This document shows positions 16,816 to 25,591 of a stretch of 64,000 nucleotides of DNA, one piece after another (position 1 is the first letter of the stretch; each line of letters begins with the position of its first letter). The notes under the pieces are model-generated. The model was not told where the DNA came from, did no database searches, and worked only from the letters and a program-made list of their open reading frames with translations. The translations under genes were made by a program, and so were the position numbers. The stretch is from Streptomyces sp. NBC_01788 (GTDB taxonomy: Bacteria > Actinomycetota > Actinomycetes > Streptomycetales > Streptomycetaceae), in contig NZ_CP109090.1 of assembly GCF_035917575.1 (NCBI RefSeq), forward strand, positions 2,418,001 through 2,482,000. The letters are read 5' to 3'.

Positions 16816-18225
16816 ATGTTCCAGAACGCCGACGAGGCCAAGAAGTACATCGCGGACGAGGACGTCAAGTTCATCGACGTGCGGTTCTGCGACCTGCCGG
16901 GCGTCATGCAGCACTTCACGTTGCCCGCCGAGGCGTTCGACCCCGACGAGGAGCAGGCGTTCGACGGGTCCTCGATCCGCGGCTTCCAGGCCATCCACGA
17001 GTCCGACATGTCCCTGCGTGCCGACCTGTCCACCGCGCGGGTGGACCCGTTCCGCCGGGACAAGACCCTCAACATCAACTTCTTCATCCACGACCCGATC
17101 ACCGGTGAGCAGTACTCCCGTGACCCGCGGAACGTGGCGAGGAAGGCCGAGGCGTACCTGGCGTCCACCGGGATCGCCGACACCGCGTTCTTCGGCCCCG
17201 AGGCGGAGTTCTACGTCTTCGACAACGTCCGGTTCCGGACCGCCGAGAACGAGTCCTTCTACCACATCGACTCCGAGGCGGGCGCCTGGAACACCGGCGC
17301 GCTGGAGAACAACCGCGGCTACAAGGTCCGCTACAAGGGCGGCTACTTCCCGGTCCCGCCGGTCGACCACTTCGCCGACCTGCGTGCCGAGATCTCCCTG
17401 GAGCTGGCGAAGAGCGGTCTGCAGGTCGAGCGCCAGCACCACGAGGTGGGCACCGCCGGCCAGGCCGAGATCAACTACAAGTTCAACACGCTGCTCGCCG
17501 CCGCCGACGACCTCCAGCTCTTCAAGTACATCGTGAAGAACGTCGCCTGGCGCAACGGCAAGACGGCGACCTTCATGCCGAAGCCGATCTTCGGCGACAA
17601 CGGCTCGGGCATGCACGTGCACCAGTCGCTGTGGAGCGGTGGCGAGCCGCTGTTCTACGACGAGGCCGGCTACGCGGGCCTGTCGGACACCGCCCGCTAC
17701 TACATCGGCGGCATCCTCAGGCACGCCCCGGCGCTGCTCGCGTTCACCAACCCGACGGTGAACTCGTACCACCGCCTGGTGCCGGGCTTCGAGGCCCCGG
17801 TGAACCTGGTGTACTCGCAGCGCAACCGCTCCGCCGCGATGCGCATCCCGATCACCGGCTCGAACCCGAAGGCCAAGCGCGTGGAGTTCCGCGCGCCGGA
17901 CGCCTCCGGCAACCCGTACCTGGCCTTCGCGTCGCTGCTGCTGGCCGGCCTGGACGGCATCAAGAACAAGATCGAGCCGGCCGAGCCGATCGACAAGGAC
18001 CTGTACGAGCTGGCGCCCGAGGAGCACGCCAACGTCGCCCAGGTCCCGACCTCGCTGGAGGCCGTCCTCCAGGCCCTGGAGGCCGACCACGAGTTCCTGC
18101 TCCAGGGCGACGTGTTCACGCCCGACCTGATCGAGACGTGGGTCGACCTCAAGCGCACGAGCGAGATCGCCCCGCTGCAGCTGCGTCCGCACCCGCACGA
18201 GTTCGAGCTGTACTTCGACGTGTGA
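16816..18225 (+). CDS. glnA: Glutamine synthetase type I (GSI-beta)
   Basis: A 469-residue dodecameric enzyme making glutamine from glutamate, ammonia and ATP. Motifs include [16 protein letters not shown], the [10 protein letters not shown] metal site, [28 protein letters not shown] and NRSAAMRIP. Tyr397 in [10 protein letters not shown] is exactly where GSI-beta enzymes are adenylylated, so the enzyme should be controlled by GlnE, encoded at 49784-52780. Transcription is probably controlled by GlnR through the box at 16682-16719. ATG 16816 has GTAGGAGGAGCTGG upstream. It is followed by a strong terminator and transcribed alone. Confidence 0.97.
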   Translation: MFQNADEAKKYIADEDVKFIDVRFCDLPGVMQHFTLPAEAFDPDEEQAFDGSSIRGFQAIHESDMSLRADLSTARVDPFRRDKTLNINFFIHDPITGEQYSRDPRNVARKAEAYLASTGIADTAFFGPEAEFYVFDNVRFRTAENESFYHIDSEAGAWNTGALENNRGYKVRYKGGYFPVPPVDHFADLRAEISLELAKSGLQVERQHHEVGTAGQAEINYKFNTLLAAADDLQLFKYIVKNVAWRNGKTATFMPKPIFGDNGSGMHVHQSLWSGGEPLFYDEAGYAGLSDTARYYIGGILRHAPALLAFTNPTVNSYHRLVPGFEAPVNLVYSQRNRSAAMRIPITGSNPKAKRVEFRAPDASGNPYLAFASLLLAGLDGIKNKIEPAEPIDKDLYELAPEEHANVAQVPTSLEAVLQALEADHEFLLQGDVFTPDLIETWVDLKRTSEIAPLQLRPHPHEFELYFDV

Positions 18226-18272
18226 TATCGCCCCAGGTCGGAGCGGGCTTCCGCTCCCCTGGGCCGCCTGTG

Positions 18273-18327
18273 GGCCGTCGGCCGTGCTCTTCCTCGTCCG
18301 GAGGGGCACGGCCGACGGCCTTGTTTC
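18273..18327 (+). terminator. Terminator after glnA
   Basis: Perfect 15-bp arms 18273-18287 and 18306-18320 (GGCCGTCGGCCGTGC and its complement) followed by TTGTTTC. Confidence 0.85.
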
Positions 18328-18366
18328 AATGCGTCGCCGGGATCAAGGACCCGGCACCCGAGTCCG

Positions 18367-18708
18367 TCAGCCGGTCGCGCGGATTCGGTAACTGACGGCG
18401 TCGTAGGGGAAGTCGCCCTGCCCGAGGGTGCCCGTGCGGTAGTACACGTCACCCGTCCGGCCCGGGGCGCCGGTCGTGCAGCCCTTGTTGAAGAAGACGT
18501 CCACGGACTGGTTCGACGCGGCGAAGAAGGATCGGACCGGGGCGGTGAGTTCCTGGCACACGTCGACCTTCTCGAGGTCGAGCTGGACGGCCGTTCCGGT
18601 CTGGTCGGCCCCCTTGTAGAAGGTGATGCTGCCGAGCGTGGCGGCCTGCGCCTGGCCCGCTCCGGCCAGACACAGGGCCGCGGCGGCGGTGGCGACGGCG
18701 ACCCTGCT
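18367..18708 (-). pseudogene. Secreted beta/gamma-crystallin-like protein lacking a start codon
   Basis: The frame encodes a clear signal peptide core (the Ala-rich run ending AGAGQAQAA) followed by a small secreted domain with GSITFYKGADQTG, CQELTAPVRSFFAASNQSVDVFF and DAVSYRIRATG. Family names are tentative; the layout resembles small secreted crystallin- or inhibitor-like proteins. No ATG, GTG or TTG exists between the in-frame stop at 18709-18711 and the signal peptide. The only start (GTG at 18561) would delete the signal. Directly upstream the base composition turns AT-rich. Either the N-terminus was cut off by a rearrangement or a base is missing. Confidence 0.55.
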
Positions 18709-18797
18709 TCAAATTACTTGAGTGTTCAACAACAAAGAGAGAGGTAATCCAGCCAGGATCGTCAACGCCTCGAACGCCAGGGACCCGGGAACACCGG

Positions 18798-18829
18798 AGG
18801 GCCGCCCCCCGGTGCCGGGGGGCGGCCCT
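18798..18829. terminator. Hairpin terminator after the Gly/Tyr-repeat gene
   Basis: AGGGCCGCCCCCCGG and its exact complement meet around a 2-base centre. It lies just downstream of the minus-strand gene ending at 18844. Confidence 0.75.
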
Positions 18830-18843
18830 TGGTCGTGGTGCCG

Positions 18844-19191
18844 TCAGCGGACCACGACCACCACCGGGCCACCGCCGAATCCGTAGCCGCCGTAGCCGCC
18901 GTAGCCGCCGTAGCCGCCGTAGCCGCCGTAGCCGCCGTAGCCGCCGAAACCGCCGTAGCCGGGGCCGAAGAAGCCGCCGCGGCCGAAACCGCCGCCGCAC
19001 CAGCGGGACCACCAACCGCAGCCCCAGCCGCCGCCGTGGGTGAGGCTGGTGGAGGCGGTGGAGACATGAACCGGAGCCGCAGCCGGGGTCGCTGCCGAGG
19101 CCGTGCCCGCCGCACCGAGGGCGGTGCCGGCCGCCATCAGGACACCGACGGCGGACATAGCGAAGAGACGCCTTGCACGCTGTGCTTTCAT
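18844..19191 (-). CDS. Secreted Gly/Tyr-repeat protein
   Basis: A 115-residue protein with a standard signal peptide (MKAQRARRLFAMSAVG..., cleavage near the TASAA site). The mature part is short: an Ala/Thr/Ser segment, a Trp/Cys/Gly stretch (GGGWGCGWWSRWCGGGF), then a run of YGG triplets from seven exact 9-base DNA repeats (18881-18943), and a hydrophobic VVVVVR tail. ATG 19191 is supported by GGAAGG upstream. The repeated aromatic-glycine composition suggests a structural or aggregating extracellular role, but no family with known function was recognised. The repeat count is expected to vary by slippage. Confidence 0.7.
   Translation of the reverse strand: MKAQRARRLFAMSAVGVLMAAGTALGAAGTASAATPAAAPVHVSTASTSLTHGGGWGCGWWSRWCGGGFGRGGFFGPGYGGFGGYGGYGGYGGYGGYGGYGGYGFGGGPVVVVVR
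18881..18943. repeat. Seven tandem 9-bp repeats in the Gly/Tyr gene
   Basis: CCGTAGCCG is repeated seven times without interruption, encoding (GGY)n on the minus strand. It lies inside a coding region and has no spacers, so it is a coding microsatellite, not a CRISPR array. Confidence 0.9.
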
Positions 19192-19533
19192 GGGAATACC
19201 TTCCTTTCCATCCCCTCGTGCGGGTTCGGGCACGAGAAGAATGGCCGCGGCCGCAGCCGGAAAGGGTTCGGCGGCGCGGTCGTAGGTGTTGCCGCGTGGG
19301 TACAGGCGGCAGGGCCCGCGCGGTCGCGCTGTCAGCCCCGTGAGCAGGGTCTTTGGTCGACGCCGGCCCTGTTCCCGGACCGCCGCCCTCACCCATAGAG
19401 GCTAGCTTCCCGGCGGGCGCGCAGCATCTCGAGCGATCGCCTCACAGCGACGATCGCTTCACAGCGCTCACGTGGTCAGGGGATGATTCCTCGTCGGCAT
19501 CAAGGACGGATAAGGACCGGAGAGGTAACGGGG
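19192..19533. other. 342-base divergent intergenic region
   Basis: It separates the Gly/Tyr-repeat gene (minus) from the small membrane protein gene (plus). It carries a 17-base direct repeat, CGATCGCyTCACAGCGm, at 19434-19450 and 19451-19467, in a position suited to an activator or repressor of the plus-strand gene. No gene was seen. Confidence 0.4.
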
Positions 19534-19791
19534 ATGACCGAGCACGACGACCTTGAGCGGGAGTTCGATCACCGGTGGGCGCGTGCCGCCGAGCACAAGG
19601 AGCCGTCCGCCCGAGCCCGGATGCTCGCCGCGCGCTGGAAGGACAACCCGCCGGGGCCGGTCCCGTTCCGCGCCGCCCCGGACCCGGTCGCCCCGCGCCG
19701 CTCCCCGTGGATATCCACGGTCCTGGTACTCGGCTGCGTCGCCGCGGTGATCGCGCTGCTTGGCTACGGCCGTACACACGGCTACCTCTGA
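19534..19791 (+). CDS. Small single-pass membrane protein
   Basis: 85 residues: an acidic then basic cytoplasmic N-terminus (MTEHDDLEREFDHRWARAAE), a Pro/Arg-rich middle, and one C-terminal helix (WISTVLVLGCVAAVIALLGY) with a short outer tail. ATG 19534 is preferred over 19483 because GGAGAGG lies upstream with suitable spacing. It is the type of small conserved Streptomyces protein whose function is unknown. It is followed by htpX 161 bases later. Confidence 0.7.
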   Translation: MTEHDDLEREFDHRWARAAEHKEPSARARMLAARWKDNPPGPVPFRAAPDPVAPRRSPWISTVLVLGCVAAVIALLGYGRTHGYL

Positions 19792-19952
19792 GGCCTTTCG
19801 CCGAGTCCCGGGGCCTGCGCGCGCTCACCCCGCGCGCACACGGGGTCACAGGCGGCTTTTGCCGGTCCTGGAGCTGATCAGGACCGCTTCATGGGCATCC
19901 GCAGGTGCACACTGGATGGCGGGACGAGTGCCTGACTGCGGGGTGATGCAAG

Positions 19953-20876
19953 ATGCAGAGCCGCTTCCGGAGCGACCGACGGCTGACGGTGCGCATGGGG
20001 GTCACGCTGTTCCTGCTCGGGTTGCTCTACGTGGCGTTCGTGGCCGTGCTGATCGTGCTGCTGAAGTCCTGGGTGCTGGTCGTGGTGATCGCGGCCTGCG
20101 TGCTCGGCGCCCAGTACTGGTTCTCCGACCGGATCGCCCTGTTCGCGATGCACGGCCAGGTGGTGGAGCGGGAGGAGTATCCCCAGCTCCACGCGGTGGT
20201 CGACCGGTTGTGCGCCATGGCGGACATGCCCAAGCCCACCGTCGCCGTGTCCAGCATGGACATGCCGAATGCATTCGCGACCGGGCGGAACCCGGACAAC
20301 GCCGTGGTGTGCGTGACCACGGGGCTGCTGCGGCGGCTGGAACCGGCCGAGCTCGAGGGCGTGCTCGCGCACGAGCTGTCGCACGTGGCGCACAAGGACG
20401 TCGCCGTGATCACGGTGGCCTCCTTCCTCGGGGTGGTCGCGGGCCTGGTCGTACGGTTCGCCTTCTACTCGGAGCTGTTCGGCGGGCGCGGGCGCAAGGA
20501 CCAGAACACCCTTGCCCTGTTCGCCATGGTGATGGGCGTCTCGGCGGCCGTGTACGCGATCAGCTTCCTGCTGATCCGGGCGCTGTCCCGGTACCGGGAG
20601 CTGGCCGCGGACCGGGCGGCGGCGCTGCTGACCGGCCGGCCCTCGGCGCTGGCCTCCGCGCTCACCAAGGTGACCGGTGACATCGGCCGGATCCCGTCCG
20701 AGGACCTGCGCACCGCACAGGCCTTCAACGCCTTCTACTTCACTCCGGCGCTGGGCGCCGAGCCCGGCATCTCCCGGCTGTTCTCCACCCACCCGACCCT
20801 GGAGCGGCGGCTGGAGGAGCTGGCGCGGATCTCCGCCGAGCTGGGTGAGGCCGCGACGCCGGGGAAGGCGGGCTGA
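19953..20876 (+). CDS. htpX: HtpX-type M48 membrane metalloprotease
   Basis: A 307-residue membrane protease. Two N-terminal helices are followed by the zinc motif HELSH near residue 140, preceded by PNAFATGRNPDNAVVCVTTG, a classic HtpX segment. Two more helices follow, then the third zinc ligand in RYRELAADRAAA. HtpX degrades damaged membrane proteins. It is coupled to the next gene: its stop TGA is two bases before the pspAB ATG. Pairing of HtpX with PspAB is common in Actinobacteria and points to membrane-stress response. Confidence 0.92.
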   Translation: MQSRFRSDRRLTVRMGVTLFLLGLLYVAFVAVLIVLLKSWVLVVVIAACVLGAQYWFSDRIALFAMHGQVVEREEYPQLHAVVDRLCAMADMPKPTVAVSSMDMPNAFATGRNPDNAVVCVTTGLLRRLEPAELEGVLAHELSHVAHKDVAVITVASFLGVVAGLVVRFAFYSELFGGRGRKDQNTLALFAMVMGVSAAVYAISFLLIRALSRYRELAADRAAALLTGRPSALASALTKVTGDIGRIPSEDLRTAQAFNAFYFTPALGAEPGISRLFSTHPTLERRLEELARISAELGEAATPGKAG

Positions 20877-20878
20877 GG

Positions 20879-21463
20879 ATGGGGCTCCTGGACATTCTGC
20901 TCGGCCGCACCAAACCCGCCCTGCCCGACCTGGACCAGCTGTTCGGGCTGCCGTCGGCGGCCCTGACCCTGGAGGCGGCGGCCGGCTTCACCCCGACCGG
21001 GCAGGGCGCGGTGTGCTTCGCCACGGTCGAGGGCGCCGCCTTCGAGCAGACGCACCGCGAGGTCCAGGCCCTGCTGGACGCGGACGCCGACCGCGAAGGG
21101 CCGCCCGTCGAGCTGTCCCAGGACTCCTACGGCTACTCCTGGCTGGTCTCCCGCCGCAGCCCGGACCAGCTTCCGGATCTGGTCAACGATCTGCACGCGG
21201 TGAACAGCGCCATGGAGGTCAACGGCTTCGGCCCGCAGCTCCTGTGCTCCCTGGCCGGCTTCCACGACGACGCCGACCGGCGGCTGGCGCTGGTGTACCT
21301 CTACAAACGGGGCACCTTCTACCCGTTCGCGCCACTGGCCGGCCAGGCGCAGCGGCGCGACAACCCGCTGGAACTCCGGGTGAAGGCGGCCCTGGCCGAC
21401 GACCTGCGCATCGAACAGGACCTGAGCCGCTGGTTCCCGGTGTGGGGCGCCCCCGGCCTGTGA
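20879..21463 (+). CDS. pspAB: PspA-associated protein PspAB
   Basis: A 194-residue soluble protein beginning MGLLDILLGRTKPA, with the conserved blocks SYGYSWLVSRRSPDQLPDLV and LVYLYKRGTFYPFAP of the PspAB family. Members sit next to htpX and sometimes pspA/pspAA in Actinobacteria, so it is probably part of envelope-stress handling. Only the family name, not a mechanism, is established. Start at 20879 follows the htpX stop directly, indicating translational coupling. No pspA gene is in this window. Confidence 0.85.
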   Translation: MGLLDILLGRTKPALPDLDQLFGLPSAALTLEAAAGFTPTGQGAVCFATVEGAAFEQTHREVQALLDADADREGPPVELSQDSYGYSWLVSRRSPDQLPDLVNDLHAVNSAMEVNGFGPQLLCSLAGFHDDADRRLALVYLYKRGTFYPFAPLAGQAQRRDNPLELRVKAALADDLRIEQDLSRWFPVWGAPGL

Positions 21464-21550
21464 CCGCGGCCCCGGCGCAGGAGCGGTGCCCACTGCTCCG
21501 GTGTGGCCGGATGGCCACGATCCGTGCGGGCGCCGTGAGTGAATGGCGGG

Positions 21551-23185
21551 ATGAGCGAGCTCTCCTCCTTCGGCCACGACCACGACGGCGAACGGCTCAA
21601 CGTCGTGTACGGCGGCGACGGCAGCGCGGACCTGCCCACCGTCGTGCTGCTGCACGGTGCGGGCAACGGCGATGCGCGGCGGCTGCTGCCGCTGCTCGCC
21701 GAGTTCGTCGCCCGTGGCTGCCGCGGTGTCGCGTTCGACTTCTCGGGGCACGGGGAGAGCACCGGCGCGCTGCGGGAGTTGAGCCTGCGCCGGCGCTTCG
21801 AGCAGGCGGTTGCCGTGATCGACGCCCAGGTGCCGGCGGGCGGTCCACTGATCCTGGTGGGGTTCAGCATGAGCGGCCAGACGGTGGCCGACCTGGCCCG
21901 GCACTACGGGAAGCGGGTGGTGGCGCTCGGCCTGTGCGCGCCGGCCGTCTACGCCGACGAGGCCTGGGACGTGCCGTTCGGCACGGGGAACGGACGGTTC
22001 AGCGAGATCATCCGCCGGCCCGGCGGCTGGCATGCGGCCTCCGCACTCGACGTACTGCGCGCCTACGAGGGCCGGGCGGTGCTCGCCGTGCCCGGCACGG
22101 ACACCGTCATCCCGCCGGCCGTCACCGAGGCCGTCCAGGACGCGCTGAGCACCCGCGCCCAGTTCACCCGCCTCGAACTCCCCGACGCCGGACACAAGCT
22201 GGGGCTGTGGCTCCGCGACCACGCCGGCGACCGGCGGGACTTCGTGGACGCGGTGCTGACGGGGCTGGGCGAGGGCGGCTGGACGGCGACGAACGCGTGG
22301 GTGGCCAAGCAGCTGCCGCAGGACCGCACCGTACGCGGCACCACCCTGCTGCGCGGCGGCTCGAGCTCGCAGATGCGCGCGCTCGCCCTCGACGACGGCA
22401 CCGGCCTGGTGCTGCGGACCTTCGTCAAGCCCTTCTTCCGGCGCCACGCGCCCGGACTGCTCACCCGCGAGGCCGCCGTCCTGGGCCTGCTGGCCGGCCG
22501 GGACGGCATCCCGGCGCCGGCGCCGGTCGCCGTCGACGCCGACGGCGAGCACTGCGACCACCCCTCTTTGCTGATGTCGCAGCTCGCGGGCCGGGCGCGG
22601 GTCGACGACGAGGACTTGGCCGCGCGGCTGGACCTGCTGGCGGCGCAGCTCGTACGGATCCACGGTGTCGTGCCGGACGAACGCCCGCGGCGGTACCAGG
22701 CGTGGACGTCACCGGAGCGGGTGCGTGCCCGGCCGGGTGCGCTGTGGGAGCGCGCGGTGGACGTGCTCCGCCGTGAGCCTCCGGAGTACGAGGGCTGCTT
22801 CCTGCACCGCGACTTCCACCCCGGGAACGTGCTGTTCACCGGGGCGGGCGAGGATCTGCGGATCAGCGGTGTCGTCGACTGGGTGGAGACCTCGTGGGGT
22901 CCCGCCGACCTCGACGTGGCGCACTGCTCGACGGCTCTCGCGCTGCTGCACGGCCCCGAACACGGCCTGGGTTTCCGGGACCGCTACGAGGCCCACGGCG
23001 GACGTCCGCTCGCCGACGGCCCGGACCAGCTGTACTGGCGGCTGCTCGACGCCCTCCATTACGCCCCCGACGCGGCCGGACTCGCCGGTCCGTGGCGCGA
23101 ACTCGGGCGGACCGACCTCACCGCGGAGGTACTGGGAGACCGGCTGCAGGCGTACGTGGACGGGCTGATGGAACGGTACGGCTGA
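21551..23185 (+). CDS. Fusion of alpha/beta hydrolase and aminoglycoside-phosphotransferase-like domains
   Basis: A single frame of about 544 residues with two enzymes. Residues 1-240 are an alpha/beta hydrolase: oxyanion segment LLHGAGNG, nucleophile Ser106 in GFSMSGQ (the last Gly of the usual motif replaced by Ser), and His in DAGHKLG. Residues about 250-544 are an APH/ChoK-like kinase with the catalytic loop HRDFHPGNVLF and metal-binding VVDWVE. No stop or frameshift interrupts the join near LTGLGEGGWTATNAWVAKQL. The ATG at 21551 or the GTG at 21539 may start it. Kinase domains of this family phosphorylate small alcohols or amines; a shared substrate is possible. The fusion could also reflect loss of a stop codon between two genes. 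Confidence 0.8.
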   Translation: MSELSSFGHDHDGERLNVVYGGDGSADLPTVVLLHGAGNGDARRLLPLLAEFVARGCRGVAFDFSGHGESTGALRELSLRRRFEQAVAVIDAQVPAGGPLILVGFSMSGQTVADLARHYGKRVVALGLCAPAVYADEAWDVPFGTGNGRFSEIIRRPGGWHAASALDVLRAYEGRAVLAVPGTDTVIPPAVTEAVQDALSTRAQFTRLELPDAGHKLGLWLRDHAGDRRDFVDAVLTGLGEGGWTATNAWVAKQLPQDRTVRGTTLLRGGSSSQMRALALDDGTGLVLRTFVKPFFRRHAPGLLTREAAVLGLLAGRDGIPAPAPVAVDADGEHCDHPSLLMSQLAGRARVDDEDLAARLDLLAAQLVRIHGVVPDERPRRYQAWTSPERVRARPGALWERAVDVLRREPPEYEGCFLHRDFHPGNVLFTGAGEDLRISGVVDWVETSWGPADLDVAHCSTALALLHGPEHGLGFRDRYEAHGGRPLADGPDQLYWRLLDALHYAPDAAGLAGPWRELGRTDLTAEVLGDRLQAYVDGLMERYG

Positions 23186-23269
23186 GGCCGCTTCGGCGCC
23201 GGCGGGACGGGGCCGGTGTCAGTGGTGTCGGGGAGGATGCGGTCAGGCGTTACTACGGGCGGAGATCTC

Positions 23270-24457
23270 ATGAGCGAGGAACCCCGGTACATCGACGTGG
23301 CGGAGCGGCGGGCCAGGCTGGCCCTGCGGCACCGGCTGGCCGCCGGGACGCGGGCGAGCACACCGGAGGAGGTCGCCCGGGCGCTGGTGGCACTGCACGG
23401 GACGGACCCGGCGACGGTGTACCTGGGCGTGGGCGCCCGCCTGGCCGACCCGGCCGAAACGGTGGCGCGGACGGAGCACGCGCTGTACGAGGACCGCACG
23501 CTGGTGCGGATGCACGGCATGCGGCACACGGTCTTCGTCTTCCCGGCGGAGCTGACCGCCGTCGTCCACGCCTCGACCGGCATCGCCATCGCCGCCCGCG
23601 CCCGCGCCGCCCTGATCAAGGACATGACGAAGGCGGGCGCCCCGGACGCGGCCTGGCTGAAGGAGGTCGAGGAGTCGGCGCTGGCCGCGCTGGCCCGCCG
23701 CGGGCAGGCCACGGCCGTCGAGCTGGCCCAGGACGAGCCGCGGCTGCGGGAGCAGTTCGCGTACGCGCCCGGGAAGAGCTACGAGGGCGTGCACACGGTC
23801 TCCTCGCGGCTGCTGCGCGTCCTGGGCGTGGAGGGCAGGGTGGTCCGGGGCCGGCCGCTCGGCTCCTGGACGTCCACGCAGTTCCGCTGGGCCCTCGCGC
23901 CCGAGCATCCCGAGCTGGACGTCGCCGCCGCCCAGAGCGATCTGCTGCGCCGCTGGCTCGCGGCCTGCGGCCCGGCGACCGAGGCCGACCTGAAGTGGTG
24001 GACGGGGTGGCGGGTGACGGACGTGCGGCGGGCGCTGGCCGCGGCGGGGGCGCGGGAGGTGAGGGTGGACGAAGGCACGGCGTACGTCACCGGGGACGAC
24101 GTCGCCCCGGTGACCGGCCCGGAGGAACCGTGGGCTGCCCTGCTGCCCGCTCTCGACCCCACGGCGATGGGCTGGCAGCAGCGGGACTGGTACCTCGCGC
24201 CCCGGCTGCGGCCGGCCCTGTTCGACGGCAGCGGCAACGTCGGCCCGACGGTGTGGTGGAACGGCCGGGTCGTCGGGGCCTGGGCCCAGCGCCCCGACGG
24301 CGGGATCGCCTGGCGGATCCTGGACCGGGACGGGCTGGGCGCGGAGGCGGAGGCGGCGATCGCCGGGCAGGCGGAGGAGCTGGAGAGCCGGCTCGGACCC
24401 ACCCGGGTCACACCGCGCTTCCGCACACCGCTGGAGAAGGAACTGGCGGCGGCGTAA
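23270..24457 (+). CDS. Winged-helix (HTH_42, AlkZ/YcaQ-like) protein
   Basis: A 395-residue protein of the HTH_42 superfamily, made of tandem winged helices and a beta-barrel. Known members AlkZ and AlkX/YcaQ are DNA glycosylases for bulky or crosslinked bases, using a QxQ or QxD pair. At the aligned position this protein has HGT (His43, Gly44, Thr45) followed by Asp, in LVALHGTDPATVYLG, so catalysis cannot be assumed. ATG 23270 is chosen because GGAG lies five bases upstream; an earlier in-frame start at 23216 is unsupported. It forms a terminated unit facing the next minus-strand gene. Confidence 0.8.
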   Translation: MSEEPRYIDVAERRARLALRHRLAAGTRASTPEEVARALVALHGTDPATVYLGVGARLADPAETVARTEHALYEDRTLVRMHGMRHTVFVFPAELTAVVHASTGIAIAARARAALIKDMTKAGAPDAAWLKEVEESALAALARRGQATAVELAQDEPRLREQFAYAPGKSYEGVHTVSSRLLRVLGVEGRVVRGRPLGSWTSTQFRWALAPEHPELDVAAAQSDLLRRWLAACGPATEADLKWWTGWRVTDVRRALAAAGAREVRVDEGTAYVTGDDVAPVTGPEEPWAALLPALDPTAMGWQQRDWYLAPRLRPALFDGSGNVGPTVWWNGRVVGAWAQRPDGGIAWRILDRDGLGAEAEAAIAGQAEELESRLGPTRVTPRFRTPLEKELAAA

Positions 24458-24462
24458 CCGGG

Positions 24463-24499
24463 GGCCGGGCACCCCGCGTCCGCGGGGGCGCCCGGCGTC
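24463..24499. terminator. Bidirectional GC hairpin
   Basis: GCCGGGC-CCCCGC and GCGGGG-GCCCGGC pair across a short loop with small bulges, between convergent genes. Confidence 0.6.
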
Positions 24500-24504
24500 C
24501 GGGC

Positions 24505-24819
24505 TCAGCGCGAGTAGCGCATCAGCGCCCGCACCATGTGACACGTCGTGCTCGACGGCCGGTGCACGCCGATGAGTTCGGCGATGGAGCGGATCGTCTC
24601 GTCGCGGGCCTGGTGCGGCAGGTGGACGCCCGAGTCGAGCAGCGCGATGGCGAGCCGCATCGCCTTCAGACGGCGGTTGTGGATGACGTACCACTCCCGC
24701 GGACGCCCCGGCGGCAACGGCCGCTTCGCCACGGGTTCGTAGGGCAGGTCGAGCAGGACGGGACGCTTCGCGGTGGACTGGGTCGGCAACGGCTTCGGCT
24801 TCAGTGCGGCAGCGGCCAC
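24505..24819 (-). CDS. Conserved small hypothetical protein
   Basis: About 104 residues; a Lys/Pro-rich N-terminus, then LLDLPYEPVAKRPLPPGRPREWYVIHNRRLKAMRLAIALL-type sequence (given in parts: REWYVIHNRRLKAMRL and SGVHLPHQARDETIRSIAE) and a Thr/Cys/His C-terminus. No membrane helix or signal. An AGGAGG ribosome site abuts ATG 24825, which is too close, while GTG 24819 is spaced six bases from it, so the GTG is the better start. Conserved in Streptomyces as far as I recognise; function unknown. Confidence 0.7.
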   Translation of the reverse strand: MAAAALKPKPLPTQSTAKRPVLLDLPYEPVAKRPLPPGRPREWYVIHNRRLKAMRLAIALLDSGVHLPHQARDETIRSIAELIGVHRPSSTTCHMVRALMRYSR

Positions 24820-25066
24820 AGGCATCCTCCTGTCGCGAGGGGAGCGCCACGAGGAGACCCCGGCGACGCTCTCGGACACTGCTTCGATTCTACTGCCCGG
24901 CACTGACAAAAGCCCCTGGCCACAAGGGCTTTCGGGGCCGGAGTGACGCAGGCGGGAGAGGGGTTTCCACGGGTTTTCCACGGTGGTGTCCACGTCGGTT
25001 CACGGCGGTGTCCGCCGCGGTTCCGGCGGCCCTCTGCCGTGGGGGTCCTTCGCGTACCGTGGCCGT

Positions 25067-25429
25067 ATGGAGATCTGGATCAATCCGGCCTGTTCCAAGT
25101 GCCGCAGTGCCATCGGGCTGCTCGATGCCGAGGAGGCCGAGTACACCGTGCGGCGCTATCTGGAGGACGTGCCGACCGCGGAGGAGATCCGGGAGGTGCT
25201 CGGGCGGCTCGGGCTGGAGCCGTGGGACATCACCCGGACGCAGGAGCCCGCCGCGAAGGAGCTCGGTGTCGGGGACTGGCCGCGGGACTTCGGGGCTCGC
25301 GAGCGGTGGATCGCGGCGCTGGCCGAGCATCCGAAGCTGATCCAGCGTCCGATCATCACGGCCGACGACGGCACGGCGGTCGTGGGGCGGACCGAGGAAG
25401 CGGTGCGGGACGCGCTCGGGCGCGGGTGA
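25067..25429 (+). CDS. ArsC/Spx-family thioredoxin-fold protein
   Basis: A 120-residue member of the arsenate reductase-like family (YffB/Spx/ArsC). The active site is NPACSKCRSA with Cys9 and Cys12; most true arsenate reductases of this family have a single cysteine with an RR pair, so arsenate reduction is uncertain and a thiol-disulfide role is possible. The conserved KLIQRP block (HPKLIQRPIITADDG) and Arg segment fit the family. No ribosome site precedes ATG 25067, but a TACCGT -10-like element lies six bases before it, suggesting a leaderless mRNA. Confidence 0.85.
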   Translation: MEIWINPACSKCRSAIGLLDAEEAEYTVRRYLEDVPTAEEIREVLGRLGLEPWDITRTQEPAAKELGVGDWPRDFGARERWIAALAEHPKLIQRPIITADDGTAVVGRTEEAVRDALGRG

Positions 25430-25591
25430 ACGCCGGCGGGACGGCGTGCGGTGTCGGTGAGGCGGTGTGCGGTGCTCGCCAACTTCCTTATGACGCAGGT
25501 CACTTCAACTCGGATCGCAAACCACTGAGTAACCTCGTGCGGCATCTCGTACCTAGCGGCGTACGCTCCCTCACCTCTTCAGGAGGCGCGC

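Noticed and set aside
18881..18943. Tandem repeat considered as CRISPR
   Set aside because: Nine-base units without spacers inside a coding region.
18829..19398. Plus-strand Ala/Val-rich frame opposite the Gly/Tyr gene
   Set aside because: Product of the same 9-base repeat read on the other strand; no start signal, no domain.
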